DNA of 55,494 bases, taken from assembly GCA_947461425.1 (NCBI GenBank), contig CANHKZ010000003.1, positions 1 through 55,494 of the forward strand, read 5' to 3'. This stretch comes from Flavobacteriaceae bacterium. Its GTDB lineage: Bacteria; Bacteroidota; Bacteroidia; Flavobacteriales; Flavobacteriaceae. The translations under genes and the position numbers were made by a program. Positions within the stretch are counted from its first letter, which is position 1. Each line of letters opens with the position of its first letter. Shown here in pieces: positions 26,331-34,091 of this stretch. The notes beneath the pieces are model-generated. The model was not told the DNA's origin and searched no databases. It saw only the letters and a list, made by a program, of their open reading frames with translations.

Positions 26331-26552
26331 TTATTTATCGCCATATTCTCCTGTAAGAGAATAGTATCCAAATATTCCTAATCCACCAACAATGATTGGT
26401 GCAAGCACAAAGGTGTATATGATAGCTGGAATTAGATCTTCTGGTTTTCCAGATTCAAATTTTGGAATAGCTTGGTTTACCAAAAGGTAATACCCAGCTG
26501 CAAGGCCTAAACCGATCCATACAAGTCCTAATATTTTTTTTATTGCGTTCAT
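26331..26552 (-). CDS. Small membrane protein (DUF6814-like), partner of the MHS transporter
   Basis: The 73-aa protein has two hydrophobic segments (about 8-27, LGLVWIGLGLAAGYYLLV, and about 43-64, AIIYTFVLAPIIVGGLGIFG) around a hydrophilic hairpin (PKFESGKPEDLIP). It follows the transporter by 31 bases on the same strand. I recall small proteins of this kind (DUF6814) beside MHS-family carriers in Bacteroidota, which suggests a subunit or stabiliser. That link is from memory and the biochemical role is unknown. Confidence 0.7.
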   Translation of the reverse strand: MNAIKKILGLVWIGLGLAAGYYLLVNQAIPKFESGKPEDLIPAIIYTFVLAPIIVGGLGIFGYYSLTGEYGDK

Positions 26553-26583
26553 AATGATTTTTTTTAAATTAAATTTTAGCTAC

Positions 26584-28152
26584 TTATTGTCTGTGAGAGT
26601 TGCTTTTACCATCTACATAAATAGCTCCGATGATGAAACAAATGGCTCCAATACTAATTGGGTACCAAAGTCCTTGTAAATACGGTTCAGCGACTACTAC
26701 TGCTTGACCTGCTTCGGATGCTGCATCATTTGCTTCGGTAGCTGCTGCTACTAAAGATGTTGCCACTGCAGGAAGTAATCCTCCAAAGATTCCGTTACCA
26801 ATATGATACGGTAATGACATGGAAGTATAACGAATTTTTGCAGGGAATAACTCTACTAAGAAAGCAGCGGTTGGTCCGTAAACAATTGTTACAAAGAAGA
26901 TTTGAATGAAAACTAACCAAATTAAAGTCCATTTGTCCGATTCATTCACTACCATTGTTTTCTTAACTTCAACTTTTGGTTTTCCATCATCTCCATTTGT
27001 AGCTATGCCATTTTCTAAAGGTATTGTTTTCACTTCTTTCCAAGTTGCTCCGTCAGTGAATTCTTTGGTAGTGGTATAAACAGAATCTACTGCTTTTGCT
27101 TTATTTTCTTTTGTTTCGGCTACAACAACTGTTTTTTCTGTAATTTCAATTTTGTTTTTGACGCTTGTAGTTTCATACATAGCTCTATAGATTGGTCGGT
27201 AAGCAACAACTGCAATCAAAATACCAGCAAGCATTAACCATTTTCTTCCAATTTTATCAGAAATCCATCCAAAGAATACAAAGAAAGGAGTTGCCATTAA
27301 AATAGCATACATCATAATGTCTCCCACTTGATCAGTTAATCCCATCACTTTTTCAATGAAACTCATGGCATAGAATTGTCCGGTGTACCAAACTACACCT
27401 TGACCCATTACGATTCCGAACAAAGCAAGTAATACAAATTTAAAGTTCAATTTATTACCAAAACTTTCTTTCAATGGATTTTTAGATATATTCCCTTCTG
27501 CTTTTACTTTAGTAAATTCAGGAGACTCACTCATGTTTTTACGGATTAAGTAAGAAACCAAGATCATTAAGATAGAAACCCAAAACGGAACTCTCCATCC
27601 CCAATCTTCAAACGCTTCTTTAGTCATGGCACTTTTTGTTGCCATAATAACCATAAGAGAAACAAATAATCCAATAGTAGCAGTAGTTTGAATCCAAGAA
27701 GTCCAATATCCTCTTTGTCCAGGACCAGCGTGTTCAGCTACATAAGTTGCGGCACCTCCATATTCCCCTCCAAGAGCAAGACCTTGAAGTAAACGTAAAA
27801 TTAATACTAATGTTGGTGCTAAAAAACCAATAGTTTCATAACTCGGAATACATCCAATTAGGAAAGTAGCTCCACCCATTAACACCAAAGTAACCATGAA
27901 CGTGTATTTACGTCCAATCAAATCGCCTAAACGACCAAAGAATAATGCTCCAAAAGGACGCACTACAAAACCTGCTGCAAAGGTTGCCAATGTTGATAAA
28001 AAGGCAGCTGTTGGGTTGTCTGAAGGAAAAAATTTAGTTGAAATAATAGTAGCTAAACTACCAAAGATGTAAAAATCATACCATTCGATCATTGTGCCTA
28101 CTGAAGACGCTCCAATAACTGTCCATAAGGATTTTTTTCTATGTTTATTCAT
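26584..28152 (-). CDS. MFS transporter of the metabolite:H+ symporter (MHS, ProP-like) family
   Basis: The 522-aa inner-membrane protein has the MHS signatures: ASSVGTMIEWYDFYIFGSLA (15-34) in helix 1, RPFGALFFGRLGDLIGRKYT (65-84) for the MFS loop, and RLLQGLALGGEYGGAATYVA (120-139). A second RxGRK-type loop reads WISDKIGRKW (296-305). An unusual hydrophilic insertion of about 80 residues (about 324-406, rich in K, E, T and V) breaks the C-terminal half between helices. Substrates of the family include proline, betaine, ketoglutarate and citrate; the one here cannot be told. A promoter about 165 bases upstream fits a long leader. Confidence 0.87.
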   Translation of the reverse strand: MNKHRKKSLWTVIGASSVGTMIEWYDFYIFGSLATIISTKFFPSDNPTAAFLSTLATFAAGFVVRPFGALFFGRLGDLIGRKYTFMVTLVLMGGATFLIGCIPSYETIGFLAPTLVLILRLLQGLALGGEYGGAATYVAEHAGPGQRGYWTSWIQTTATIGLFVSLMVIMATKSAMTKEAFEDWGWRVPFWVSILMILVSYLIRKNMSESPEFTKVKAEGNISKNPLKESFGNKLNFKFVLLALFGIVMGQGVVWYTGQFYAMSFIEKVMGLTDQVGDIMMYAILMATPFFVFFGWISDKIGRKWLMLAGILIAVVAYRPIYRAMYETTSVKNKIEITEKTVVVAETKENKAKAVDSVYTTTKEFTDGATWKEVKTIPLENGIATNGDDGKPKVEVKKTMVVNESDKWTLIWLVFIQIFFVTIVYGPTAAFLVELFPAKIRYTSMSLPYHIGNGIFGGLLPAVATSLVAAATEANDAASEAGQAVVVAEPYLQGLWYPISIGAICFIIGAIYVDGKSNSHRQ

Positions 28153-28318
28153 AACTTGAATTGTTTACTAGTAGGTCATTTTTTTGTTAAAAGGGGTAAA
28201 CATAAAAAGCAATTAGTCAAAAATTGCTAATAGTAACTATCTGCTAGTCGCTTTTTAATAAGCATTTGCATTTCCTTGGTTTAACAAAATTAATTGTAAT
28301 TCTGGAGAAATTCTAAAT
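28153..28318 (-). other. Long 5' leader of the MHS transporter mRNA
   Basis: If transcription begins from the -7 box at 28319-28326, the leader is about 160 bases. It contains one weak hairpin, AGCAAT paired with ATTGCT (28223-28228 with 28208-28213), followed by five T. This could act as an attenuator, but the stem is only 6 bp. I do not recognise a known riboswitch, and see nothing else in the 328-base gap up to 28480 except the terminator and tRNA-like copy listed separately. Confidence 0.35.
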
Positions 28319-28346
28319 CAAATATAAAGAAATGATGCGGTGTCAA
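28319..28346 (-). promoter_or_regulatory. Promoter of the MHS transporter operon
   Basis: On the minus strand TTG (28346-28344) is followed after 17 bases by TATATTTG (28326-28319), an exact TAnnTTTG box. This is among the best-formed promoter matches in the window. Confidence 0.6.
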
Positions 28347-28395
28347 CTCAATTAGACAACAAATTTAGTTACAGATTAATTTGGTCTAAGTTATA

Positions 28396-28442
28396 AAAAA
28401 CAAAAAACCCACTCGTTAAAGTGGGTTATGTGTTACCTCCAG
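28396..28442. repeat. Direct repeat copy A: terminator plus tRNA-Phe 3' end
   Basis: This 47-base copy matches 28776-28822 at 45 positions, exactly 380 bases away. It holds the terminator hairpin and the acceptor end of the tRNA. Beyond it the T-arm is replaced by a different hairpin (TCCCGA with TCGGGA), and then CATGGAT of the tRNA reappears. Confidence 0.85.
28401..28427 (-). terminator. Duplicated terminator after the GIY-YIG gene
   Basis: On the minus strand AACCCACT-TTAACG-AGTGGGTT is followed by a T-run. It is the same hairpin as at 28781-28807 and now ends the GIY-YIG transcript. Confidence 0.7.
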
Positions 28443-28480
28443 TCCCGACGCTTCGGGAGAACTTGGGACTCATGGATATA

Positions 28481-28765
28481 TTATTTTTTGGAAAGGATGT
28501 CGGTTAGGATTTCTGGATTCTGAATTATTTTTTCGATAAAAACTTTGCTTTTCATTTTTTTGATAAAGCGTTCTAGATATAAAGCGCAATATCTATCTTC
28601 ACATTCAAAAGCTAACGCCAATTCCCAATCACTTGCTATCTTAGAAAATGAATTGGTATATTCATGTTCATTGTGCATTCGAATTCTCTCTTGGACAGTA
28701 TGTGTTTCGCCAACATAATATTTGGTTGAAGATTTAGAATATAATATGTAAAGAAAGTGAGGCAT
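28481..28765 (-). CDS. Small GIY-YIG endonuclease-domain protein
   Basis: The 94-aa protein is a single GIY-YIG domain. It starts MPHFLYILYSKSSTKYYVGE, in which LYILYSK and YYVGET are the two name-giving strands. The catalytic-type Arg lies in QERIRMHNEH and the metal-binding-type Glu in YLERFIKKMKSK. The start at 28765 was chosen over 28792, since family members begin MxxxYILYS and the longer frame would run into the repeat. Short stand-alone GIY-YIG proteins of the UPF0213 type are common in Bacteroidota and resemble homing-type nucleases. Here it sits inside a 380-base unit between two copies of a tRNA terminator. Confidence 0.85.
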   Translation of the reverse strand: MPHFLYILYSKSSTKYYVGETHTVQERIRMHNEHEYTNSFSKIASDWELALAFECEDRYCALYLERFIKKMKSKVFIEKIIQNPEILTDILSKK

Positions 28766-28775
28766 ATATTTTAGT

Positions 28776-28822
28776 AAAAACAAAAAACCCACTCGTTAAA
28801 GTGGGTTTTGTGGTACCTCCAG
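28776..28822. repeat. Direct repeat copy B at the genuine tRNA-Phe 3' end
   Basis: This copy is continuous with the intact tRNA-Phe gene and differs from copy A at 28428 versus 28808 and 28433 versus 28813. It is taken as the original because the tRNA structure is complete here. Confidence 0.85.
28781..28807 (-). terminator. Terminator of tRNA-Phe
   Basis: An 8-bp stem AACCCACT/AGTGGGTT with a TTAACG loop is followed by TTTTTT on the minus strand, starting 4 bases after the tRNA 3' end. Confidence 0.85.
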
Positions 28823-28883
28823 GGATCGAACCAGGGACACATGGATTTTCAGTCCATTGCTCTACCATCTGAGCTAAGGTACC
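28811..28883 (-). tRNA. tRNA-Phe (anticodon GAA)
   Basis: The 73-base cloverleaf reads from GGTACCT at 28883, with D-arm GCTCAGATGGTAGAGC. The anticodon arm ATGGA-CTGAAAA-TCCAT gives anticodon GAA, and the T-arm contains GGTTCGATCC. The acceptor stem closes with AGGTACC and discriminator A at 28811. The CCA end is not encoded (the next bases read CAA), so it is added after transcription, as is usual in Flavobacteria. Confidence 0.97.
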
Positions 28884-28981
28884 TCGCTATTGCGGGTGCA
28901 AATATAGCATGATTTTTAATTTATCCAAAACAAATATTAAAAAAAATCAATTCGTACCTTCGCAGGATCAAACAATGAAAT

Positions 28982-29716
28982 ATGATTCTAACAATAGATG
29001 TAGGTAATACTAGAATTAAAGGAGCTGTTTTTGAGAACGATACCCTTCATGAGTCATTTCATTCAGCGCCCAGCGCGATGCAAAATACGATTGAAAGTAT
29101 TTTAAGTAAATACCCTTCCGTTTCTCATTTAGTAGTTGCCAATGTGGGTAATTTTGACAAAAATGACTTTTTGGTCTTCTCCAATCGAATGGCAATTCAT
29201 TTTGTGTCGCACCATGATGTTTTCCCCTTTTTGAATGCTTATGCAACGCCTACGACTCTTGGAATAGACCGAATGGTTTTGGCTGCTGGAGCAACACTTC
29301 GATATCCCAATCAAAATCGGTTGGTAATTGATGCGGGAACTTGCGTAACGTATGATTTTATTAGTCAAGACGATGTATATTTAGGAGGAGCAATCTCGCC
29401 AGGATTACGTTTAAGATACCATTCGCTTCACAATTATACTGCTGCATTACCGCTTTTAGATTCAGAGTGTCCCGATTATTTTATAGGAAATTCAACAGCT
29501 AATTCCATTCATTCAGGTATTGTAAATGGCTTGGCTCACGAAATAGATGGATTTATCGAAGAATACCAAACTCGATACCCAAATTTTATCATAATTTTAA
29601 CTGGCGGAGACGCAGAATTTTTGGCTAAACGATTAAAAAATACCATATTTGCCAATTCAAATTTTCTTTTAGAGAGTCTGAACCAAACTTTTCAATATAA
29701 AATCAAAAATGATTAA
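28982..29716 (+). CDS. coaX: Type III pantothenate kinase
   Basis: The 244-aa protein has the CoaX motifs: phosphate-binding DVGNTRIKGAVFE (6-18), GIDRMVLAAGA (94-104) and DAGTCVTYDF (117-126), followed by GGAISPGLRLR and the late GGDAE block. It carries out the first step of coenzyme A synthesis, ATP plus pantothenate to 4'-phosphopantothenate, in the cytoplasm. Type III enzymes need a monovalent cation and are not feedback-inhibited by CoA. Its last 8 bases overlap the following outer-membrane protein gene. A possible -7-like TACCTTCG lies about 25 bases upstream, with one mismatch to consensus. Confidence 0.94.
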   Translation: MILTIDVGNTRIKGAVFENDTLHESFHSAPSAMQNTIESILSKYPSVSHLVVANVGNFDKNDFLVFSNRMAIHFVSHHDVFPFLNAYATPTTLGIDRMVLAAGATLRYPNQNRLVIDAGTCVTYDFISQDDVYLGGAISPGLRLRYHSLHNYTAALPLLDSECPDYFIGNSTANSIHSGIVNGLAHEIDGFIEEYQTRYPNFIIILTGGDAEFLAKRLKNTIFANSNFLLESLNQTFQYKIKND

Positions 29717-30962
29717 AAAAATTATACTTAGCGGTTTTTTGTTATTTTCAATTGCATCCTTTGCACAAGAGGGAACTGCTTCGCCTTATTCTTTTTTTGG
29801 AATAGGAGATGTTCGATACAAAGGAACCACTGAAATGAGATCTATGGCGGGAATTGGTATTGAACAAGATAGCATCCATATTAATTTAGATAATCCCGCT
29901 AGTTATGCCAACCTTAAATTAACAACCTTCTCTATGGGGGGGAGTTACAGTAATACTAATTTAAAATCCATAAATCAATCTGCTACAACTAAAAGGTCAA
30001 CTTTGGATTTTTTAGCAATTGGATTGCCAGTAACCAATAAATTGGGAGTAGGTTTTGGATTGATCCCTTATTCTTCAGTTGGTTATAAAGTGGAATCGAT
30101 TTCTGTTGATTTAAATCAAAATAGTAGTCGTTTTGACGGAAAAGGAGGAGTTAACAAAGTTTTTTTAGGGGCGGGATATAAAATTAGTCCAAAATGGAGT
30201 GTTGGAGCAGATGCTCAATATAGTTTTGGAAACATACAAACCAATAATTTAGAGTTTGTAACTGATATTCCTGTAGGAACAACAGAGTCAAATGATGTTA
30301 CAATAACCGGCATAAATTTCAATACGGGTGTCATGTTTCAAACCAAAATTAAACCAAAATTAAATTTTTATAGTAGTTTGAATTATTCATTAGAAAGCAA
30401 GCTAAAATCAGTAGCATTGAGAAATATTGCAACGGTAATTTTTGATCCCGATTATAATTTATCAGTTGTAGACAAAGCAGATGAAATTACTAGAACTAGA
30501 AATTTAAAATTACCGAGCACCATAACTTTTGGCGCAGGTATTGGCGAGTCTAGAAAGTGGCTTTTAGGAGCCCAAATAAGTACGCGTGCTGCGGCTAGTT
30601 TGGCTAATAGTTATAATTCTTTAAGTAATGTTTCTTATGAATCGAGTCATAAATATAGCTTGGGTGGCTATTTTATTCCTAACTACAATTCTTTCACAAG
30701 CTATACTAAGAGAATTGTGTATAGAGGAGGCCTTAAATTCGAAAAAACAGGTTTAGTGGTTAACTCACAATCTATCAATGATCTGGGTGTAACTTTAGGA
30801 ATTGGTTTTCCAATAACAGGTACCTTTTCTAATGTAAATCTTGGTTTTGAATTAGGAAAAAAAGGAACAACTTCCTCCAACTTAGTGCAAGAGAATTATG
30901 CCAATTTTAGCTTGAGTTTGTCATTAAATGACAAATGGTTTGAAAAGAGAAAATTTAATTAA
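29709..30962 (+). CDS. Outer-membrane beta-barrel protein of the FadL/OMPP1-like type
   Basis: The 417-aa protein has a signal peptide (MIKKIILSGFLLFSIASFAQ). Its start is typical of Bacteroidota members of this family: TASPYSFFGIGDVRYKGT, then EMRSMAGIGI and LDNPASYANL, a FadL-like NPA motif. Alternating strands follow throughout (LGVGFGLIPYSSVGY, NFSLSLSLNDKWF). It may form a channel for hydrophobic compounds; the substrate is unknown. It is translationally coupled to coaX and stands just before lptC, an arrangement that suggests envelope biogenesis. Confidence 0.78.
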   Translation: MIKKIILSGFLLFSIASFAQEGTASPYSFFGIGDVRYKGTTEMRSMAGIGIEQDSIHINLDNPASYANLKLTTFSMGGSYSNTNLKSINQSATTKRSTLDFLAIGLPVTNKLGVGFGLIPYSSVGYKVESISVDLNQNSSRFDGKGGVNKVFLGAGYKISPKWSVGADAQYSFGNIQTNNLEFVTDIPVGTTESNDVTITGINFNTGVMFQTKIKPKLNFYSSLNYSLESKLKSVALRNIATVIFDPDYNLSVVDKADEITRTRNLKLPSTITFGAGIGESRKWLLGAQISTRAAASLANSYNSLSNVSYESSHKYSLGGYFIPNYNSFTSYTKRIVYRGGLKFEKTGLVVNSQSINDLGVTLGIGFPITGTFSNVNLGFELGKKGTTSSNLVQENYANFSLSLSLNDKWFEKRKFN

Positions 30963-30985
30963 AGTTATACAACACCCTCTTAATT

Positions 30986-31555
30986 GTGTTAAACCAAATT
31001 CTATTTCTTTTGAAAAAAAACAGATACAACTTCTTAGTTGTAGGAGTTTTTTTTGGACTGTTTTTGGGTTGTGAAAGCAACTTCAAAGATATCCATAAAG
31101 ATAATTTTTCAGATTTTGTACCTAGTAATAACGCCGATGAGGTAAATTTAAAATATACCGATTCGGGGAGGATAACAGGAATTTTAGTCAGCAAAAAAAT
31201 GTTAGACTATGCTGCGGTTGATTTTCCATTTACTGAATTTCCAAAAGGAGTTCACGTTACTTTGTTTGATAAGAATACAAAGAAAACGGTTGTTACTTCT
31301 AATTATGCGGTTTCGTACCCACAGACCGGAATCATAGATTTGAAAGGCAAAGTCAAGATCGTTTCTGACCAAGGACAAATTTTAGAAACGCAACAATTGT
31401 ATTTCGATCAAATGAATGGTTGGTTTTTTACAGAAAGAAAATACAAATTCAGCTCACCTAAAGGAGTATCTAACGGGCAAGGAATTGATTTCAGTAAAGA
31501 CTTTAAAGTAATCAATTCACAAAGAATAACTGGCGAAGTAGATTCTGCCGATTAA
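30986..31555 (+). CDS. lptC: LPS export protein LptC
   Basis: The 189-aa protein has an N-terminal hydrophobic anchor that also fits a lipobox (VVGVFFGLFLGC), followed by LptC-type beta-jellyroll sequence: TDSGRITGILVSKKMLDY, then EFPKGVHVTLFDKNTKKTVV and LKGKVKIVSDQGQILETQQL. LptC carries lipopolysaccharide from the LptBFG transporter to LptA. No ATG heads the frame: a GTG at 30986 or a TTG at 31010 must be used. The TTG gives KKNRYN directly before the hydrophobic stretch, which is more typical. The gene is 23 bases after the outer-membrane protein gene. Confidence 0.8.
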   Translation: MLNQILFLLKKNRYNFLVVGVFFGLFLGCESNFKDIHKDNFSDFVPSNNADEVNLKYTDSGRITGILVSKKMLDYAAVDFPFTEFPKGVHVTLFDKNTKKTVVTSNYAVSYPQTGIIDLKGKVKIVSDQGQILETQQLYFDQMNGWFFTERKYKFSSPKGVSNGQGIDFSKDFKVINSQRITGEVDSAD

Positions 31556-31566
31556 ATATAAATACT

Positions 31567-31770
31567 ATGAACTATCTTAAATACACACCGTATCTGTACC
31601 TAATTTTAGGAATTTATCTTGTTATTGATTCGGTTATCAATTGGAACAATCCATCTGAAAATGCTGAATTGACTTTGATTTTTGCAGCAATTGCAATTTT
31701 CCTATTTGGATTTAGAAGACACTATGCGAAACGTTTTGAAGAACGAAAAAACAATAGAAATCAAAAATAG
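31567..31770 (+). CDS. Small two-helix membrane protein of unknown function
   Basis: The 67-aa protein has two hydrophobic segments (about 8-24, PYLYLILGIYLVIDSVI, and about 36-49, LTLIFAAIAIFLFGF) and a strongly basic tail (RRHYAKRFEERKNNRNQK). It starts 11 bases after the lptC stop, so it belongs to the same operon. No family is recognised. The position suggests an accessory role in the envelope. Confidence 0.7.
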   Translation: MNYLKYTPYLYLILGIYLVIDSVINWNNPSENAELTLIFAAIAIFLFGFRRHYAKRFEERKNNRNQK

Positions 31771-31917
31771 AAGAAGAACAATTAAAGAGTATTCTAATAG
31801 TCCAATGTTTTTTTTTCGAAAATTTTAAAAAAACTTTCAAAATAAAGCACTACTACTATAAATATTAACTAGATAATTGTATTTTCGCAAACTGAATATA
31901 AAATAAATTTCAATAAA

Positions 31918-34011
31918 ATGGCAGTTTTAGCAAAAATTAGAAAACGTTCCGCATTATTAATTGGTGCAATAGCACTTGCTTTATTTGCATTTATCATTCA
32001 AGATTTGATTGGTAAAGGTGGTATTGGACAAGATGCAAAAAATGTAGGAACTGTTAATGACAAAGATATTTCCTTTGAAGACTTTAGAGTTAAAGTAAGT
32101 AATGTTGAAAAAAGTGGACAAGGAATCACAGCTACCCAAGCAGCAAATCAAGTTTGGGATCAAGAAGTTTCTATTGCTTTATTAACTTCTGAGTTTGATA
32201 AATTAGGACTACGAGCAGGTGAGAAACACTTAATCGAAGTGTTGAAAGCAGATCAAAATATTGGAAATAATCCATTGTTTTTGAATGCTGCTGGACTTTT
32301 TGATTTGGCCAAATTCAAAGAATACTTTAAGGCTAATCCAGAGCAAGCTCAGTTTCTACAAGAAAGAGAGAAATCAGCTGAATTGAATGCTAAGTTTCAA
32401 ATGTACAATACTTTAGTTAAAGCCGGTTTATACACAACTGAAGCAGAAGGAAAACTGAAATATGAAATGGAAGCAAACAAAGTGAACTTTGCTTATGTTG
32501 CTGGATTATATTCTACTATTAAAGACAGTGAAGTAAAAGTTTCCGATGCGGAGATTATAGATTTCATGAAGAAAAATGAAAAAAAATACAAAGCGGAGGA
32601 ATCAAGAGAAATCGAGTACGTTTTATTAGAAGACAAAGCCTCTGCTCAAGACGAAGCTGATGTGAAAGCAAAAATAACAGCATTGTTGTCAGGTAATGTA
32701 GTGTACAATTCAAAAACAGCTAAAAATGATACTGTAGCAGGTTTTAGAACTGCTCCGAATGCAATTGACTTTGTAAACTCCAATTCAGATGTGCCTTATG
32801 ATTCTACTTTCATAGCTAAGAAAAGTTTACCAGCAACGGATGCAGATCAATTATTTAATTTAGTTCCCGGAGCTGTTTATGGTCCTTATAAATTTGGAAA
32901 TTATTATTGTATTTCTAAATCTTTTGGCAAGAGAGCCAATGTGAATGTAAAAGCGAGCCATATCTTGATCAGCTATGAAGGAACCCAAGTATCCAACAAA
33001 AAAGAAAAAAGAACTAAAGAACAAGCTCTAGCTAAAGCACAAGCTATTTTAGGTCAAGTGAATGCTAATCCAGATAGTTTTATGATGTTAGCGTTTTCTA
33101 ACTCAGATGATTCTTCTGCACAGCAAGGTGGTGATTTGGGTTATTTTGGTCCAAATGAAATGGTAAAACCTTTTAACGATTTCGTTTTTGGAAATGCTAT
33201 TGGAAAAGTTGGCTTGGTTGAAACTCCTTTTGGATTTCATATTATCAAAGTTACTGACAAACAAGACGGAGTTCGTTTGGCTACTGTAGCACAAAAAATC
33301 GAACCATCTGAAGCAACTTCTGATAAAATTTTTACTCAGGCGACTCAATTTGAAATGGATGCCGCTACTAAAGATTTTGCTAAATTGGCAAATGAGATGA
33401 AATTAACAGTTGCTACACCAGTTACAGTGACAGGAATGCAAGAAAATTTTGCTTCTCTAGGAAATCAAAGAGTTATTATAACATGGGCTTTTGGAGAGGG
33501 TGCAAAAGTAGGTTCAATAAAAAGATTCGAATTACCTAATATTGGTCACGTCATCGCTAGAGTAAAATCTATGGATAATTCTGGTTTAGCACCAGTTTCT
33601 CAAGCAAGAGCTTATGTTGAACCAATTCTTAAAAACAAGAAAAAAGCAGAGTTGATCAAAGCAAAAATGACAGGTTCTTCATTAGAAGCCATTGCTAAAG
33701 CAACGGGCGCAAAAGTAGAACAAGCAGTTAACATAACTATGGAAAATCCAGTGTTAGGTTTAGTAGGAGCAGAACCAAAAGTAGTAGGAACTGCTTTTGC
33801 TTTAACAGCTAACAAAGTATCTACGCCAATTGAAGGCGGAACTGGAGTATATGTTGTAAAAAATAACAGTACTGTTAAAGCACCATCTTTGACAAACCAC
33901 GCAGCCTATGTAGCTAAATTGAAACAACAAACTGCTGGTGATGCCGGAAGAATTCTTCCTGCTCTGAAAGCAAATGCTACTATTGAAGACAACAGAAGCA
34001 AGTTTTTTTAA
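31918..34011 (+). CDS. ppiD: Peptidyl-prolyl cis-trans isomerase / periplasmic folding factor PpiD
   Basis: The 697-aa protein has one N-terminal membrane helix (11-30, SALLIGAIALALFAFIIQDL). A SurA-N-like chaperone region follows, then a parvulin domain at about 345-447 (VKASHILISYEG, QGGDLGYFGPNEM, TPFGFHIIKVTDK), and a C-terminal region repeating the chaperone fold. It is anchored in the inner membrane and helps fold outer-membrane proteins after they leave the Sec translocon. It fits the surrounding genes for outer-membrane and LPS assembly. It lies 147 bases after the small membrane gene and ends at a good terminator. Confidence 0.9.
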   Translation: MAVLAKIRKRSALLIGAIALALFAFIIQDLIGKGGIGQDAKNVGTVNDKDISFEDFRVKVSNVEKSGQGITATQAANQVWDQEVSIALLTSEFDKLGLRAGEKHLIEVLKADQNIGNNPLFLNAAGLFDLAKFKEYFKANPEQAQFLQEREKSAELNAKFQMYNTLVKAGLYTTEAEGKLKYEMEANKVNFAYVAGLYSTIKDSEVKVSDAEIIDFMKKNEKKYKAEESREIEYVLLEDKASAQDEADVKAKITALLSGNVVYNSKTAKNDTVAGFRTAPNAIDFVNSNSDVPYDSTFIAKKSLPATDADQLFNLVPGAVYGPYKFGNYYCISKSFGKRANVNVKASHILISYEGTQVSNKKEKRTKEQALAKAQAILGQVNANPDSFMMLAFSNSDDSSAQQGGDLGYFGPNEMVKPFNDFVFGNAIGKVGLVETPFGFHIIKVTDKQDGVRLATVAQKIEPSEATSDKIFTQATQFEMDAATKDFAKLANEMKLTVATPVTVTGMQENFASLGNQRVIITWAFGEGAKVGSIKRFELPNIGHVIARVKSMDNSGLAPVSQARAYVEPILKNKKKAELIKAKMTGSSLEAIAKATGAKVEQAVNITMENPVLGLVGAEPKVVGTAFALTANKVSTPIEGGTGVYVVKNNSTVKAPSLTNHAAYVAKLKQQTAGDAGRILPALKANATIEDNRSKFF

Positions 34012-34032
34012 TTAGCATTATTATAATTGTAT

Positions 34033-34066
34033 AAAAAAGCCAAGATAACAATCTTGGCTTTTTTTA
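34033..34066. terminator. Bidirectional terminator between ppiD and the GHMP kinase gene
   Basis: AAAGCCAAGAT-AACA-ATCTTGGCTTT forms an 11-bp stem flanked by an A-run on one side and a T-run on the other, so it can stop both convergent transcripts. Confidence 0.9.
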
Positions 34067-34091
34067 TGGTTTAAATTTAACTGAACCGAAA

